The notes under the pieces: model-generated | Told to the model about the DNA's origin: nothing | Seen by the model: the letters and a program-made list of their open reading frames with translations, nothing else | Databases searched by the model: none | NCBI GenBank assembly: GCA_027490985.1 | Contig: JAIXXC010000205.1 | Coordinates: 1 to 41,045, forward strand | Length of the DNA: 41,045 bases | DNA from: Verrucomicrobiales bacterium | Lineage (GTDB): Bacteria; Verrucomicrobiota; Verrucomicrobiia; Limisphaerales; UBA9464 | Direction of reading: 5' to 3' | Made by a program: the position numbers and the translations under genes | Shown here: in pieces, positions 8,128 through 16,192 of the stretch | Layout of the letters: each line of letters begins with the position of its first letter | How positions within the stretch are numbered: the first letter of the stretch is position 1

Positions 8128-9545
8128 CGCAGTCGCATGAGGGTGCGTGCCGGAAGTGTGACGGTAAAGGCCGCTCCCTTGCCAGCCTCCGATTCCACCC
8201 GCACCCGCCCGCCGTACATCTCGGCGGTGTGCTTGACGATGGTCAGGCCCAGCCCGGTGCCCCGGTCTTTGGTGGTGAAGTAGGATTCCCAGATCCGCCC
8301 GACCACCTCGGCCGGGATGCCCGGCCCGGAATCCCGGACGGTCACCTGGACTCCGTAGTCCGGGGCCGGTCGCGCGGTGATCCAGATCTGCCCGCTCTGG
8401 CCCATCGCTTCCCGGGCATTGACCAGGAGGTTGGTGAAGATTTCGAGGAAATGGCCACGCTGTCCGAGCAAGACCGGCAGTGCCGCGGGCACATCGAGGT
8501 GCACCTGGATGGCGAAACCGGCCCCGGAAGGCAGCGCGACAGCCAGGGACTGTTCCAGGATCTCGGGCACGGTCACCCGCTCGACCCGCCCTTCGACCAG
8601 CCGGGCATACCCCATCAGATCGGTGATGATGCGGTCGGATCGGGCCACCTCTTCCCGGATGATGGAGATCTGCTGGGTGATGGTCTTGCCCTCGCGGACG
8701 GTCTTCTGAAGCGTGTAGGCGGCGTTGTTGATGATCCCCAGCGGATTCTTCAATTGGTGGGCGATCTCGGCGGCCAGCCGGCCGGCGGCCTCGAGCTGCT
8801 CCTGTTTGAGGGCGAATTCCTGGGTCTCGGCCTCGCGCTGCCGCTGACGGTCGATGAGGATCCGAAGTCCCAGGCAGACCACCGTCATGAGGAGCAGCAG
8901 CAGGACCCGGAGCATCAGGGCCTCGAAGGGCTCATTCGCCGACTCCGGAGCGCCTCCGCTCGACTGGAGCTGCGGCGTGTAGCTGTCCAAGACCTGGGTC
9001 TCCACCAGGTTGAGCCGGAGTTCCAGGACGCCCGAGAGCACGTAGAGTGCGCAGACGAACAGGTTCACCAGCACCTGGACCTCGGAACGCGGGATGATGG
9101 CGGCATTTCGGATCACCAGGCCGAGGAACACCCAGTAGAGGATGCTGTCGAAGCCTCCGCAGAAGAGGGTCACCGCGGCGAGAAAGGCCGTGTCGAGCAA
9201 CGAGATCACCGACACGACCCGCTCCAGGAGCGATGTGGAGATCTCATCCATGCCCCAAAGAAGGATCCCGGCGCCGATGTTCACCGCGGTCATCATCAGC
9301 GTGAAGGTCTGGAGGTATCCGAGGACGTCTTCACGGGGACCCGACACGCTCCCGAAGGTGCTGGGGTTGAACAGGAACCAGTAGATCACCGGCGCCAGCA
9401 TCAGCTTCACCCAGAGGCCGATGTTGCGCTCCACGAAGCGGATGCGCTGGCGGAAAAGGGCCAGGTCGGGCGGAGGTGCCTGGAAGACCTCGAAGAGTCC
9501 GCGCCACCTCGGACTTGCGGGATCGATGGTGGGGGCTTCGGCCAT
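8124..9545 (-). CDS. Membrane sensor histidine kinase (NtrB/AtoS-like output)
   Basis: This 473-residue kinase has an integral-membrane input domain of about five or six helices (roughly 44-60, 74-98, 108-150, 155-175 and 208-231), with no evident periplasmic ligand domain. A short linker leads to HisKA, with phospho-acceptor His263 in IAHQLKNPLG. The HATPase_c domain contains the N box NLLVNAREAM, G1 DSGPGIP and G2 GTGLGLTIVKHTAEMYGG. It is the cognate partner of the overlapping NtrC-type regulator. The signal is unknown; sensors with only membrane helices often respond to membrane state or a membrane partner. It lies 61 bases after coaC on the same strand, so it may be read through from the yicC promoter or have its own start in that gap, where I see no convincing promoter. 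Confidence 0.92.
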   Translation of the reverse strand: MAEAPTIDPASPRWRGLFEVFQAPPPDLALFRQRIRFVERNIGLWVKLMLAPVIYWFLFNPSTFGSVSGPREDVLGYLQTFTLMMTAVNIGAGILLWGMDEISTSLLERVVSVISLLDTAFLAAVTLFCGGFDSILYWVFLGLVIRNAAIIPRSEVQVLVNLFVCALYVLSGVLELRLNLVETQVLDSYTPQLQSSGGAPESANEPFEALMLRVLLLLLMTVVCLGLRILIDRQRQREAETQEFALKQEQLEAAGRLAAEIAHQLKNPLGIINNAAYTLQKTVREGKTITQQISIIREEVARSDRIITDLMGYARLVEGRVERVTVPEILEQSLAVALPSGAGFAIQVHLDVPAALPVLLGQRGHFLEIFTNLLVNAREAMGQSGQIWITARPAPDYGVQVTVRDSGPGIPAEVVGRIWESYFTTKDRGTGLGLTIVKHTAEMYGGRVRVESEAGKGAAFTVTLPARTLMRLR

Positions 9546-9606
9546 GGGCTAAATCGGGGATCTGAGGTCTGGGATGTGCGGTGCCTGACAAAGACCGCCC
9601 GAGGGC

Positions 9607-10143
9607 CTATTCCGGAACGACACCGACTTCGCGCAGGATCTCGTCGATCGGCGCCAGGCGCCCCAGGCCTTCGTAGCCGCAGGAGAGCATCCCCTCCCCG
9701 GGCCCGACCCACTGGACACCGCGCGACTCGAGCAGGGCCACATTGGCCTGGGTGGCCGGGTGGAGCCACATCTTGCCGTTCATGGCCGGGGCGATCAGCA
9801 CCCGGGCCTCGGGGCGCAGCGCCAGAGCGATGCAGCCCAGCGCATCATCGGCCAGACCGTGCGCCAGCTTGGCCAGGCAGTTGGCCGTGGCCGGAGCGAT
9901 CAACAACAGGTCGGCCTCATCGGCCAGGCGGATATGCGTGGGTTTCCAGCCCTCCTCCTCATCGTAGAGGTCGGTGATCACCGGCTGTCGCGTGAGGGTC
10001 TTGAACGGCAGCGGAGTGACGAAGCGCTGGGCATCGGCCGTGAGCACCACGTGGACCCGATGGCCCGCCCGGGTCAACTGACTGGCCAGATCGATGGACT
10101 TGTGGGCGGCGATCGATCCGGTGACGCCGAGGACGATATTCAT
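9607..10143 (-). CDS. coaC: Phosphopantothenoylcysteine decarboxylase, stand-alone CoaC domain
   Basis: This is a 178-residue FMN-dependent flavoprotein of the HFCD family, which decarboxylates phosphopantothenoylcysteine to phosphopantetheine in CoA synthesis. Motifs are the N-terminal GVTGSIAAHKS, the active-site THIRLADEAD (His), the PAMN motif (APAMNGKMW) and the substrate flap GMLSCGYEGLGRL with its Cys. In most bacteria CoaC is fused to the synthetase CoaB in a protein of about 400 residues. Here the gene stops cleanly after the CoaC domain and the next downstream gene is the kinase, so CoaB must be separate. It starts three bases after the gmk stop. The yicC-gmk-coaBC order is common, which supports the assignment. 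Confidence 0.88.
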   Translation of the reverse strand: MNIVLGVTGSIAAHKSIDLASQLTRAGHRVHVVLTADAQRFVTPLPFKTLTRQPVITDLYDEEEGWKPTHIRLADEADLLLIAPATANCLAKLAHGLADDALGCIALALRPEARVLIAPAMNGKMWLHPATQANVALLESRGVQWVGPGEGMLSCGYEGLGRLAPIDEILREVGVVPE

Positions 10144-10146
10144 GGT

Positions 10147-10800
10147 TCAAGACCTGCCAGACCCGCCATTGGCCGGTGCGGAGGATTCCCACCGGAAGGA
10201 GTTGCGCGAAGCCCGTGCCCGTTCGGCCTCGTAGATCGACCGGAGCAGGCCCAGGTCTTCTTCGCGACTCCGACTGACCAGAAGGTAGTCGAACTCGGCC
10301 CAGCGGGCCACCTCGGGCTCGGCCATGTCGAGGCGCCGGGCGATGGCCTGGGGCGCATCGGCATCGCGGCCCCGCAGGCGCGATTCCAGTTCTTCGCGGG
10401 ACGCCGGCGTGATGAACACCGTGACGAGGCGCCCGGCCAGGGCCGGATCGGCGGCCATCACGCGGCGGACGGTCTCGGCCCCCTGCACGTCGACACTCAG
10501 CAGCGCGTCCTTGCCCGAGGCCCAGTGCGCCCGGACCGACTCCTTGAGGATCCCCTTCCAATCGCCGTACACGTCGGCGTACTCCAGGAATTGGCCGGCG
10601 GCGATCCGGGCCTCGAATTCGGCGCGGGAAAAGAAGTGGTAATCCACCCCGTCCACCTCGCCCGGGCGCGGAGCCCGACTGGTGCAGGTGATGATGCGGC
10701 CGATGCGCGGGTGGGCGTTCATCAGGCCCTGACTCACCGTGGTCTTGCCCGCACCGGAGGGCGCGGAAATCAACAGGAGGAACGGAGCGGAATCGTGCAT
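10147..10800 (-). CDS. gmk: Guanylate kinase
   Basis: This 217-residue enzyme converts GMP and ATP to GDP and ADP. It shows the P-loop APSGAGKTT (about 13-21), the GMP-binding block TCTSRAPRPGEVDGVDYHF, and the downstream SVDVQGAETVR that matches the family's DIDVQGA. The ending is about 10-15 residues longer than usual and Ser/Gly-rich, which has no obvious meaning. The gene lies 33 bases downstream of yicC and 3 bases upstream of coaC, a widely conserved neighbourhood. The rpoZ gene often found after gmk is absent. Confidence 0.95.
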   Translation of the reverse strand: MHDSAPFLLLISAPSGAGKTTVSQGLMNAHPRIGRIITCTSRAPRPGEVDGVDYHFFSRAEFEARIAAGQFLEYADVYGDWKGILKESVRAHWASGKDALLSVDVQGAETVRRVMAADPALAGRLVTVFITPASREELESRLRGRDADAPQAIARRLDMAEPEVARWAEFDYLLVSRSREEDLGLLRSIYEAERARASRNSFRWESSAPANGGSGRS

Positions 10801-10833
10801 GGAATCGACCGGGGTTGCGACCGGAGCTGCCGG

Positions 10834-11721
10834 TCATTCGATATTTTGGACCTGTTCCCGGAATCGTTCCAGTTCCGTCTTCATGAGCACCACCTCGGCG
10901 GCGATCCGGGCGTCGTTGGCCTTGGAGCCGATGGTGTTGATCTCGCGGTGGAACTCCTGCGCCAGGAAATCCAGTTTCCGCCCGACGGCCTCCCGGCTCT
11001 TCCGGCAGTCGTCGTACTGTTGGAAATGGCTGTCCAGGCGGGCGATCTCTTCGGAGATGTCGGACCGGTCGGCAAAGACGACCAACTCGCGCAGGATGCG
11101 CTCATCGTCCACGGTGACCCCTTCGAGACCCGCGGCCTGAAGGCGCTGGGCCAGTTGTTGTCGGTAGCGGTTCACCACCTCGGGAGCCAAGGCCCGGACC
11201 CGGTCCAAGGCGCTGCGGATCTGGGCCAGACGCCCTTCCAGATCCCGCTCAAGGGCCTCGCCTTCGCGGCGCCGCATGCCATCGAAGGTGTCGAGGGCCG
11301 CGGACAACGCCGCCTGCGTGGCCGGCCAAGTGGCCTCGGGATCGACCGGCCGGGTTTGTGATTGCAGGACACCGGGGCACCGCGCCAACAACTCCAGACT
11401 GATCTGGGCGCCTGTCCCCGTCAGGCCCAACTGGGCGGCCACTTCCGACCATTCCCGCGCATAGGCCTGGGCCGCCTCGCGGTTGATGCGGTGGCCCGCC
11501 TGCCCGCCGTCGGCGACATCCAGCGACACCCGGATCTCGCAGCGCCCCCGCGAAACCACCCGCGCCACGGACTCGCGGATCCGGGTCTCGAGGACCTCCC
11601 AGGACGGCGGGAGCATCACCACCAATTCCGATTGCTTGCGGTTCACCGCCTTCAACTCCACCACCACCGTGGCCTCGGCGGCCGCGGAGTCTCCCCGCCC
11701 GTAACCGGTCATCGATTTCAT
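10834..11721 (-). CDS. yicC: YicC-family endoribonuclease
   Basis: The protein has 295 residues. The start at 11721 gives the invariant YicC opening MKSMTGYGRG; an earlier in-frame start would add twelve residues without family character. The C-terminal DUF1732 block is intact (ERILRELVVFADRSDISEEIARLDSH, then GRKLDFLAQEFHREINTIGSKAND). YicC proteins are now regarded as metal-dependent endoribonucleases acting in RNA turnover and are typically found just upstream of gmk, as here. This is the first gene of the ten-gene minus-strand run. Its promoter should lie in 11722-11965, shared with the divergent esterase gene. Confidence 0.93.
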   Translation of the reverse strand: MKSMTGYGRGDSAAAEATVVVELKAVNRKQSELVVMLPPSWEVLETRIRESVARVVSRGRCEIRVSLDVADGGQAGHRINREAAQAYAREWSEVAAQLGLTGTGAQISLELLARCPGVLQSQTRPVDPEATWPATQAALSAALDTFDGMRRREGEALERDLEGRLAQIRSALDRVRALAPEVVNRYRQQLAQRLQAAGLEGVTVDDERILRELVVFADRSDISEEIARLDSHFQQYDDCRKSREAVGRKLDFLAQEFHREINTIGSKANDARIAAEVVLMKTELERFREQVQNIE

Positions 11722-11965
11722 GCCGGAGTGTCGGGGGCAGGAGCGCGGTTTTGACAATCAATTCCCGGAGGGCCGCCCGGAAAACCCACCCCCACCCCGC
11801 CAGCGGATACCCTCGCCCGACGGCCTACCGACGCGGTCGCCCCAACCCTATGACCCAAGCTCTTGGAACGGCCTTGGGACGGTCCGAGGGTTCAGCCCCT
11901 GCCGACCCGCGAGGCACCGCGAGATTTAGACTTGTGTCCCAACGCCATTGGCGAGAACCAGAACC
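11722..11965. other. Divergent intergenic region between yicC and the esterase gene
   Basis: This 244-base stretch must hold the promoters for both neighbours. On the plus strand there is a perfect -35-like TTGACA at 11751-11756, but nothing resembling a -10 at 16-18 bases after it. A weak inverted repeat CCAAG-CT-CTTGG sits at 11854-11865. I could not support a gene or a structured RNA here. Confidence 0.35.
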
Positions 11966-13036
11966 ATGTCTCCGACGCGTTGTTCCGATTGGCGGTCTCC
12001 TTCACGGGTGCTGCCGGTGATCTTGTTGAGCCTCTTGAGCGGCTTGGGATGCCTCCATGGGATCCGGCCTGAAAACCCGGGTGCGAAGGGCGACGGCCAC
12101 TTCGTCGTGGGCCCGTCGTACCCCATCGACCCGGATCTGACCGACCGCGGCAACCCGAAGGGCCGCCAGTTCGAATTCTCGATGCGCCTGGCCGACAGCC
12201 GCATCTTCCGCGGCGATGATCCCACGCTCGAACCCGCCAAGAAGGCCGTGCGTACCGAGCGGAAGATCTTCGTGTACATCCCGGCGGCCTACCGCGACGG
12301 CACCGCGGCCCCCGTCCTCGTCACCCACGATGGCCCGAGCCAACTCAAGCTCGTCCGCAACGCTCTCGACAACCTGACGATCTCGAAAGACCCGGAGCGG
12401 AGTCTGCCGCCCTTCCTCGTGGTCTCCATCGAGAACGGAGGGAACGACGGCAAGAACAGCGAGCGGGGCCTCGAATACGACACGATGTCCGACCGCTTCG
12501 CGCGGTTCATCAACGACGAGGTGTTCCCCGCCGTCCTGGCCGATCCCGCGATCCGAGCCGCCTACCCGAAGCTGGCCATCACCGCCAATCCGTGGGGACG
12601 GGCCACGATGGGTTGCAGTTCGGGCGGCGCCGCCGCGATGACCATGGCCTGGTTCCGACCCGACCTGTTCCGGCGCGTCATCGCCTATTCCGGCACCTTC
12701 GTGGACCAGCAGGACGACGATGCCCCGGAAGAAGCCAAGTTCCCGCTGGGTGCCTGGGAATACCACTCGAGCCTGAAGCTCATCGCCAACAGCCCCAAGA
12801 AGCCCCTGCGTCTCTTCACCCATGTCTCGGAGAACGATCTCCGCTCCAAGGATGCCGAAGAGACCTACCACAACTGGGTCATGGCGGGCGAACGCACCGC
12901 GGCCGCATTGCGGGACAAGGGCTACCACTACCGGTACGTGTTCAGCCGGGCCACCGGTCACTGCGACTCGAAGGTCTTTGAGCACACGCTGGCCGACACG
13001 CTCGTCTGGACTTGGCGCGGTTACCGCGCGGACTGA
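11966..13036 (+). CDS. Esterase-family (alpha/beta hydrolase) lipoprotein-like enzyme
   Basis: This 356-residue protein belongs to the putative-esterase family related to enterochelin esterase, feruloyl esterase and antigen 85. A short export segment (about 14-28) ends LSGLGC with Cys29, so it may be lipid-anchored. The nucleophile elbow is GCSSG (Ser218), preceded by the family-like NPWGRATMG. Candidate acid and histidine residues are the Asp in HVSENDLRS and the His in ATGHCD near the C-terminus. The ATG at 11966 is chosen over a TTG at 11948 because it puts the hydrophobic stretch at the right distance; no clear ribosome binding site precedes either. The substrate is unknown: esters of plant polymers, siderophores or trehalose are all used by relatives. 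The gene stands alone on its strand and ends before a terminator at 13081. Confidence 0.83.
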   Translation: MSPTRCSDWRSPSRVLPVILLSLLSGLGCLHGIRPENPGAKGDGHFVVGPSYPIDPDLTDRGNPKGRQFEFSMRLADSRIFRGDDPTLEPAKKAVRTERKIFVYIPAAYRDGTAAPVLVTHDGPSQLKLVRNALDNLTISKDPERSLPPFLVVSIENGGNDGKNSERGLEYDTMSDRFARFINDEVFPAVLADPAIRAAYPKLAITANPWGRATMGCSSGGAAAMTMAWFRPDLFRRVIAYSGTFVDQQDDDAPEEAKFPLGAWEYHSSLKLIANSPKKPLRLFTHVSENDLRSKDAEETYHNWVMAGERTAAALRDKGYHYRYVFSRATGHCDSKVFEHTLADTLVWTWRGYRAD

Positions 13037-13065
13037 AGCCGCCACGGAGAGGTTTTCACCTCACC

Positions 13066-13079
13066 TGTTCGATCGAACA
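13066..13079. promoter_or_regulatory. Perfect 14-bp palindrome TGTTCGATCGAACA, LexA-operator-like
   Basis: The sequence is a perfect palindrome. It has the form TGTTC-N4-GAACA, which I recall as the LexA operator reported for Verrucomicrobia. It lies between two convergent genes, one base before a terminator hairpin, so it is not in front of either gene. It could equally be an incidental extension of the terminator structure. Confidence 0.4.
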
Positions 13080-13080
13080 C

Positions 13081-13100
13081 AGGCCGCCCGAGGGCGGCCT
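13081..13100. terminator. Strong hairpin between convergent genes
   Basis: A perfect 9-bp GC-rich stem (AGGCCGCCC / GGGCGGCCT) with a two-base GA spacer (in practice 8 bp with a four-base loop) is followed on the plus strand by GTTTCCGTTCC. It lies 45 bases after the esterase stop and 41 bases past the stop of the convergent epimerase gene. It therefore probably acts in both directions. The T tract is short. Confidence 0.7.
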
Positions 13101-13141
13101 GTTTCCGTTCCGCACCGAGTCCGCGACCGGCCTCGGGACCG

Positions 13142-14080
13142 TCAGGCCTGGTACCACCGCAAGGTGTCCCTGAGGCCTTCGTCCCATCCCACCTTCGGGT
13201 CGTACCCGAAGGCGCTGCGGGCCGCGCCGATGTCGGCCAGGGAATGCCGCACGTCGCCGGCACGGGCTTCACGGTGCCCCGCCACGATCGACTGCCCGAG
13301 GATCGCATTCAGGCTCGCCATCAATTGCAACAGGCTGACGCCCTCACCCCGGGCGATGTTGAACACCCGACCCGCCACGGCGAACTCGGGGGCCTCGGCC
13401 ACGGCGATGTTGGCGGCCACGACATTCGACACGTGCACGAAGTCCCGGGTCTGAAGTCCGTCACCGAACATCACCGGGGTTTCGCCCCGGAGCGCCTGGG
13501 TGCAGAAGCGGGCGATCACCCCCGAATAGGGCGAATTGAAGGACTGCCGCGGCCCGAACACGTTGAAGTACCGCAACGAGACGGTGGGCAACCCGTGGAA
13601 CTGGTGGAACATCCGCCCGTAGGTCTCGGCCGCGTATTTCTGGAGCGCGTAGGGCGACAGGGGTTCGGGCGGCAATCCCTCGTGCTTGGCCGGTGTCTCA
13701 TTGTCGCCATAGATCGCCGATGACGAGGCGAAGACCCAGCGACGCACCCCGGCCGCCCGAGAGGCTTCGAGCAACTGCACCGCCGCCGTCAAATTGGTGT
13801 GGTTCGACGAAACCGGTTCGGAGATCGACCGGGGCACGCTCGGCATGGCCGCCTCATGGAACACCCAATCGCACCCCTGCACCGCACGCCGCACCAAGGC
13901 CTCGTCACCCACATCCCCCTCCATCACCTGCACCGGGTCACCCGGGCGGATCCAGGCGAGGTTGTCGCGGGATCCGAGGGAGAAATCGTCCAACACCACC
14001 ACTTCATGTCCCCGGCGCACCAAGGCCTCCGACAAATGGGATCCGATGAATCCGGCACCGCCGGTGACCAATGCTTTCAT
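13142..14080 (-). CDS. NAD-dependent UDP-sugar 4-epimerase (extended SDR, GalE/WbpP-like)
   Basis: This 312-residue enzyme is an extended short-chain dehydrogenase. It shows the Rossmann GGAGFIGSHL (7-16), ASSSAIYG, the catalytic YALQK (Tyr and Lys), FNVFGPRQ and the C-terminal TRDFVHVSNVV. The details (EAAMPSVPRSI, SSAIYGDNETP) are most like WbpP/TviC-type UDP-N-acetylglucosamine 4-epimerases and related UDP-glucuronate epimerases. The exact substrate cannot be fixed by eye. A UDP-sugar dehydrogenase of the WbpO/TviB type lies 4 kb away, a natural partner for making UDP-N-acetylgalactosaminuronate. Upstream there is a possible promoter, TTGACC (14117-14112) and TTAGGT (14094-14089) with 17 bases between, only a few bases before the ATG; the -10 element is weak. 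Confidence 0.85.
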   Translation of the reverse strand: MKALVTGGAGFIGSHLSEALVRRGHEVVVLDDFSLGSRDNLAWIRPGDPVQVMEGDVGDEALVRRAVQGCDWVFHEAAMPSVPRSISEPVSSNHTNLTAAVQLLEASRAAGVRRWVFASSSAIYGDNETPAKHEGLPPEPLSPYALQKYAAETYGRMFHQFHGLPTVSLRYFNVFGPRQSFNSPYSGVIARFCTQALRGETPVMFGDGLQTRDFVHVSNVVAANIAVAEAPEFAVAGRVFNIARGEGVSLLQLMASLNAILGQSIVAGHREARAGDVRHSLADIGAARSAFGYDPKVGWDEGLRDTLRWYQA

Positions 14081-14200
14081 GAACCGCCACCTAAACGACT
14101 ACCAAAAACGAGGTCAAGGCCCGACCGCAAACCAGGCTCATTCCGCATGCGGTTCAAGCCTCCCCTTGGGAACGCATCGGGTCTCTGCCACAGTGTGCCC

Positions 14201-14902
14201 ATGAAGAACCTGATCCTGCGACGGTCGGCCGAACGCGGTCACGCCCAGCACGGCTGGCTCGATTCGCATCATACGTTCAGTTTCGCGGACTACTACGACC
14301 CACGGTGGATGGGCTTCCGTTCGCTGCGGGTGATCAACGACGACGTGATCCAGCCCGGCATGGGCTTCGGCCTGCATCCGCACCGGGACATGGAGATCAT
14401 CACCTACATCCTGCGAGGGCGCCTCGAACACCAGGACTCCATGGGCAATCGACGGGTCATCAGCACGGGCGATGTCCAGTACATGGCCGCCGGCACCGGC
14501 ATCCGCCACAGCGAGATGAACCCCTCGTCGGACGAAGCGGTGCACCTGCTCCAGATCTGGATCGTGCCGGAACGCCGGGGATTCGAGCCGCGGTATGCCG
14601 AACGGTCGATGGCCGACGCGGCGGGAGGCCGACTGCATCTGGTGACGAGCCACACCGGCCGGGAGGATTCGTTGGCCATCCATCAGGACGCCGACCTCTG
14701 GATCGGACGCCTGCAACCGGGTGACGCTGTGACCCACCGCCTCGCCCAGGACCGCCACGGATGGTTGCACGTGGCCGAGGGGGCGATCCGCCTCAACGGC
14801 GAACGGCTCGAAGCGGGCGATGCCGCGGCGATCACCGGTCCCGAAGACCTCGCCCTCGGCGCCGAAAGCGCCAGCCAGGTGCTGCTCTTCGATCTGGCCT
14901 GA
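14201..14902 (+). CDS. Pirin family protein (bicupin)
   Basis: This 233-residue pirin has a complete metal site in the N-terminal cupin: His59 and His61 (GLHPHRDMEI) and His103 and Glu105 (GIRHSEMN), matching the Fe/Ni-binding set of human pirin and E. coli YhaK/YhhW. The start at 14201 gives the usual MKNLILRRSAERGHA beginning; the open frame extends upstream only through the divergent gene. Some bacterial pirins have quercetinase activity and others bind transcription or metabolic partners, so the physiological role is open. It is a single gene, divergent from the epimerase and convergent with the DHS-like gene, whose stop is 22 bases away. Confidence 0.92.
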   Translation: MKNLILRRSAERGHAQHGWLDSHHTFSFADYYDPRWMGFRSLRVINDDVIQPGMGFGLHPHRDMEIITYILRGRLEHQDSMGNRRVISTGDVQYMAAGTGIRHSEMNPSSDEAVHLLQIWIVPERRGFEPRYAERSMADAAGGRLHLVTSHTGREDSLAIHQDADLWIGRLQPGDAVTHRLAQDRHGWLHVAEGAIRLNGERLEAGDAAAITGPEDLALGAESASQVLLFDLA

Positions 14903-14923
14903 ACCGCGAGTCGGCCAGGGATC

Positions 14924-16078
14924 TCAGCCCGGCGAAACCGCAGAAACCCCAGAAGCCGAACGGGCCACCGGGCCCACCAGCGCGTGGTGCAGGTGATGCA
15001 CCAGCGTGGCATTGTCGCATTGCAGGTACTGCATCGATCCGCCCATCCGCGAGAAGCTCTTGCAGAACCGCAGATAATAGGCGGGGTTGGTCTTGGGCGG
15101 TTCGCCCTGGGTCCAATCCCAGCCTCCCCCATCCTGCAGGTCCACCACGTAGATGGCATGACCAGACACGGGGCCTCTGCCCTGCTGGAAGCGCAGATTG
15201 TGGACGCAACTCAGGCTCTTCTCGAACACCTGCGGAGCCATGATCGCCGAGCCGATCGACAACACCACGCCCCCGTCGAGCGCCTCCACCGCGCCCGCGA
15301 AGGAGCGGAAGTCCTGGGCCGCGGCACGACCGATGACCGCCCCATTGAACATCGGGTGGCAGGAGATGATGTCGTATCCGATGCCCGGATGGACCGTCAC
15401 CGGCACCCCCAATCGCCAGGCCTGAGCCAGCAGACTGGCGTGTTTCCAGGCATGGGTCACCGAGTGCCGGCCCGCGGCCAACCCGTGGCGGGTCATGGCC
15501 GAAAGCAGTTCGCAGCAGGCTCCGGCCATGGGATCGGCCGGGAACTGCCCCACGATCTGGGCGAGGGTCTCCGGATCGGGCAAGTCGCACCCGTCTTCAT
15601 GGATGAATTTGCCCAAGGCCTGCCCGTAGCCCAACCCCTGGAGCGCCCCGGCCATGAGGGCCAGGTGAATGTTCCGGCCGGTCTCGTCCCAGGTCCCGAA
15701 GGTGCCCGCCGCGACATTCTCCTCGACCCCCTCGGTGGACCGGCCCAGCCACGCGTATTCCCAATCGTGGATCGTTCCGGCGCCATGGGTGGCCAGATGT
15801 TGGATGAACCCGGCCTCCATCAGGCCGGTCAGGAGTGGAACCGCCCCATTGCGGATCAAGTGGGCCCCGTACATGAGGATCACCGGAGCCCCGACCCGTC
15901 GGGCCGAGCGGATGGCCTCGACGAGAGCGCCCACGATCTCCGTCTGGGCCGTCGACAATGGCGCCGGGGTGCGATCGGTCGGGATCAGGATGTCTTCGAC
16001 CCGGGTCAGACTCCGACGTTCTTCCAGCGGTCGAACGCGCAACCGCATCAAATCCAAAGGGCCCGTCATTCGGATCAT
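14924..16078 (-). CDS. Deoxyhypusine-synthase-like protein lacking the catalytic lysine
   Basis: This conserved-looking 384-residue protein is not one I can name with certainty. The order of its motifs resembles deoxyhypusine synthase (DHS). LMEAGFIQHLATHGAG (86-101) matches the DHS strand ending in TTAGG. GVPVTVHPGIGYDIISCHP (224-242) matches the IPVF..D..LGDMIFFH region. LSIGSAIMAPQVFEKSL (273-289) matches ILGGG..KH.I..AN. HAIYVVDLQDGGGWDWTQGE (307-326) matches the YAVYINT.QE.DGS block. DHS has a catalytic Lys in a WGK segment shortly after; here the region reads PPKTNPAYYLRFCK, with no WGK. Bacteria lack eIF5A, so another NAD-linked activity is likely. The start is uncertain: 16078, 16069 and 16048 are all ATGs. 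The residue numbering used here assumes 16078. Confidence 0.55.
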   Translation of the reverse strand: MIRMTGPLDLMRLRVRPLEERRSLTRVEDILIPTDRTPAPLSTAQTEIVGALVEAIRSARRVGAPVILMYGAHLIRNGAVPLLTGLMEAGFIQHLATHGAGTIHDWEYAWLGRSTEGVEENVAAGTFGTWDETGRNIHLALMAGALQGLGYGQALGKFIHEDGCDLPDPETLAQIVGQFPADPMAGACCELLSAMTRHGLAAGRHSVTHAWKHASLLAQAWRLGVPVTVHPGIGYDIISCHPMFNGAVIGRAAAQDFRSFAGAVEALDGGVVLSIGSAIMAPQVFEKSLSCVHNLRFQQGRGPVSGHAIYVVDLQDGGGWDWTQGEPPKTNPAYYLRFCKSFSRMGGSMQYLQCDNATLVHHLHHALVGPVARSASGVSAVSPG

Positions 16079-16192
16079 TGGAAGACCCGACACCGGCAAT
16101 TGGAAGCCCACAATTCCGGGAGCCACACCCCTCCAGGAGCAACTCCCAGCACCGCGCACGGCGATCCGCTGGCGGGGCCCGGGTCCGGAACC

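Noticed and set aside
13049-13062. Second terminator, GAGGT-TTTC-ACCTC
   Set aside because: The stem is only five base pairs and has no T tract; the stronger hairpin at 13081 explains termination.
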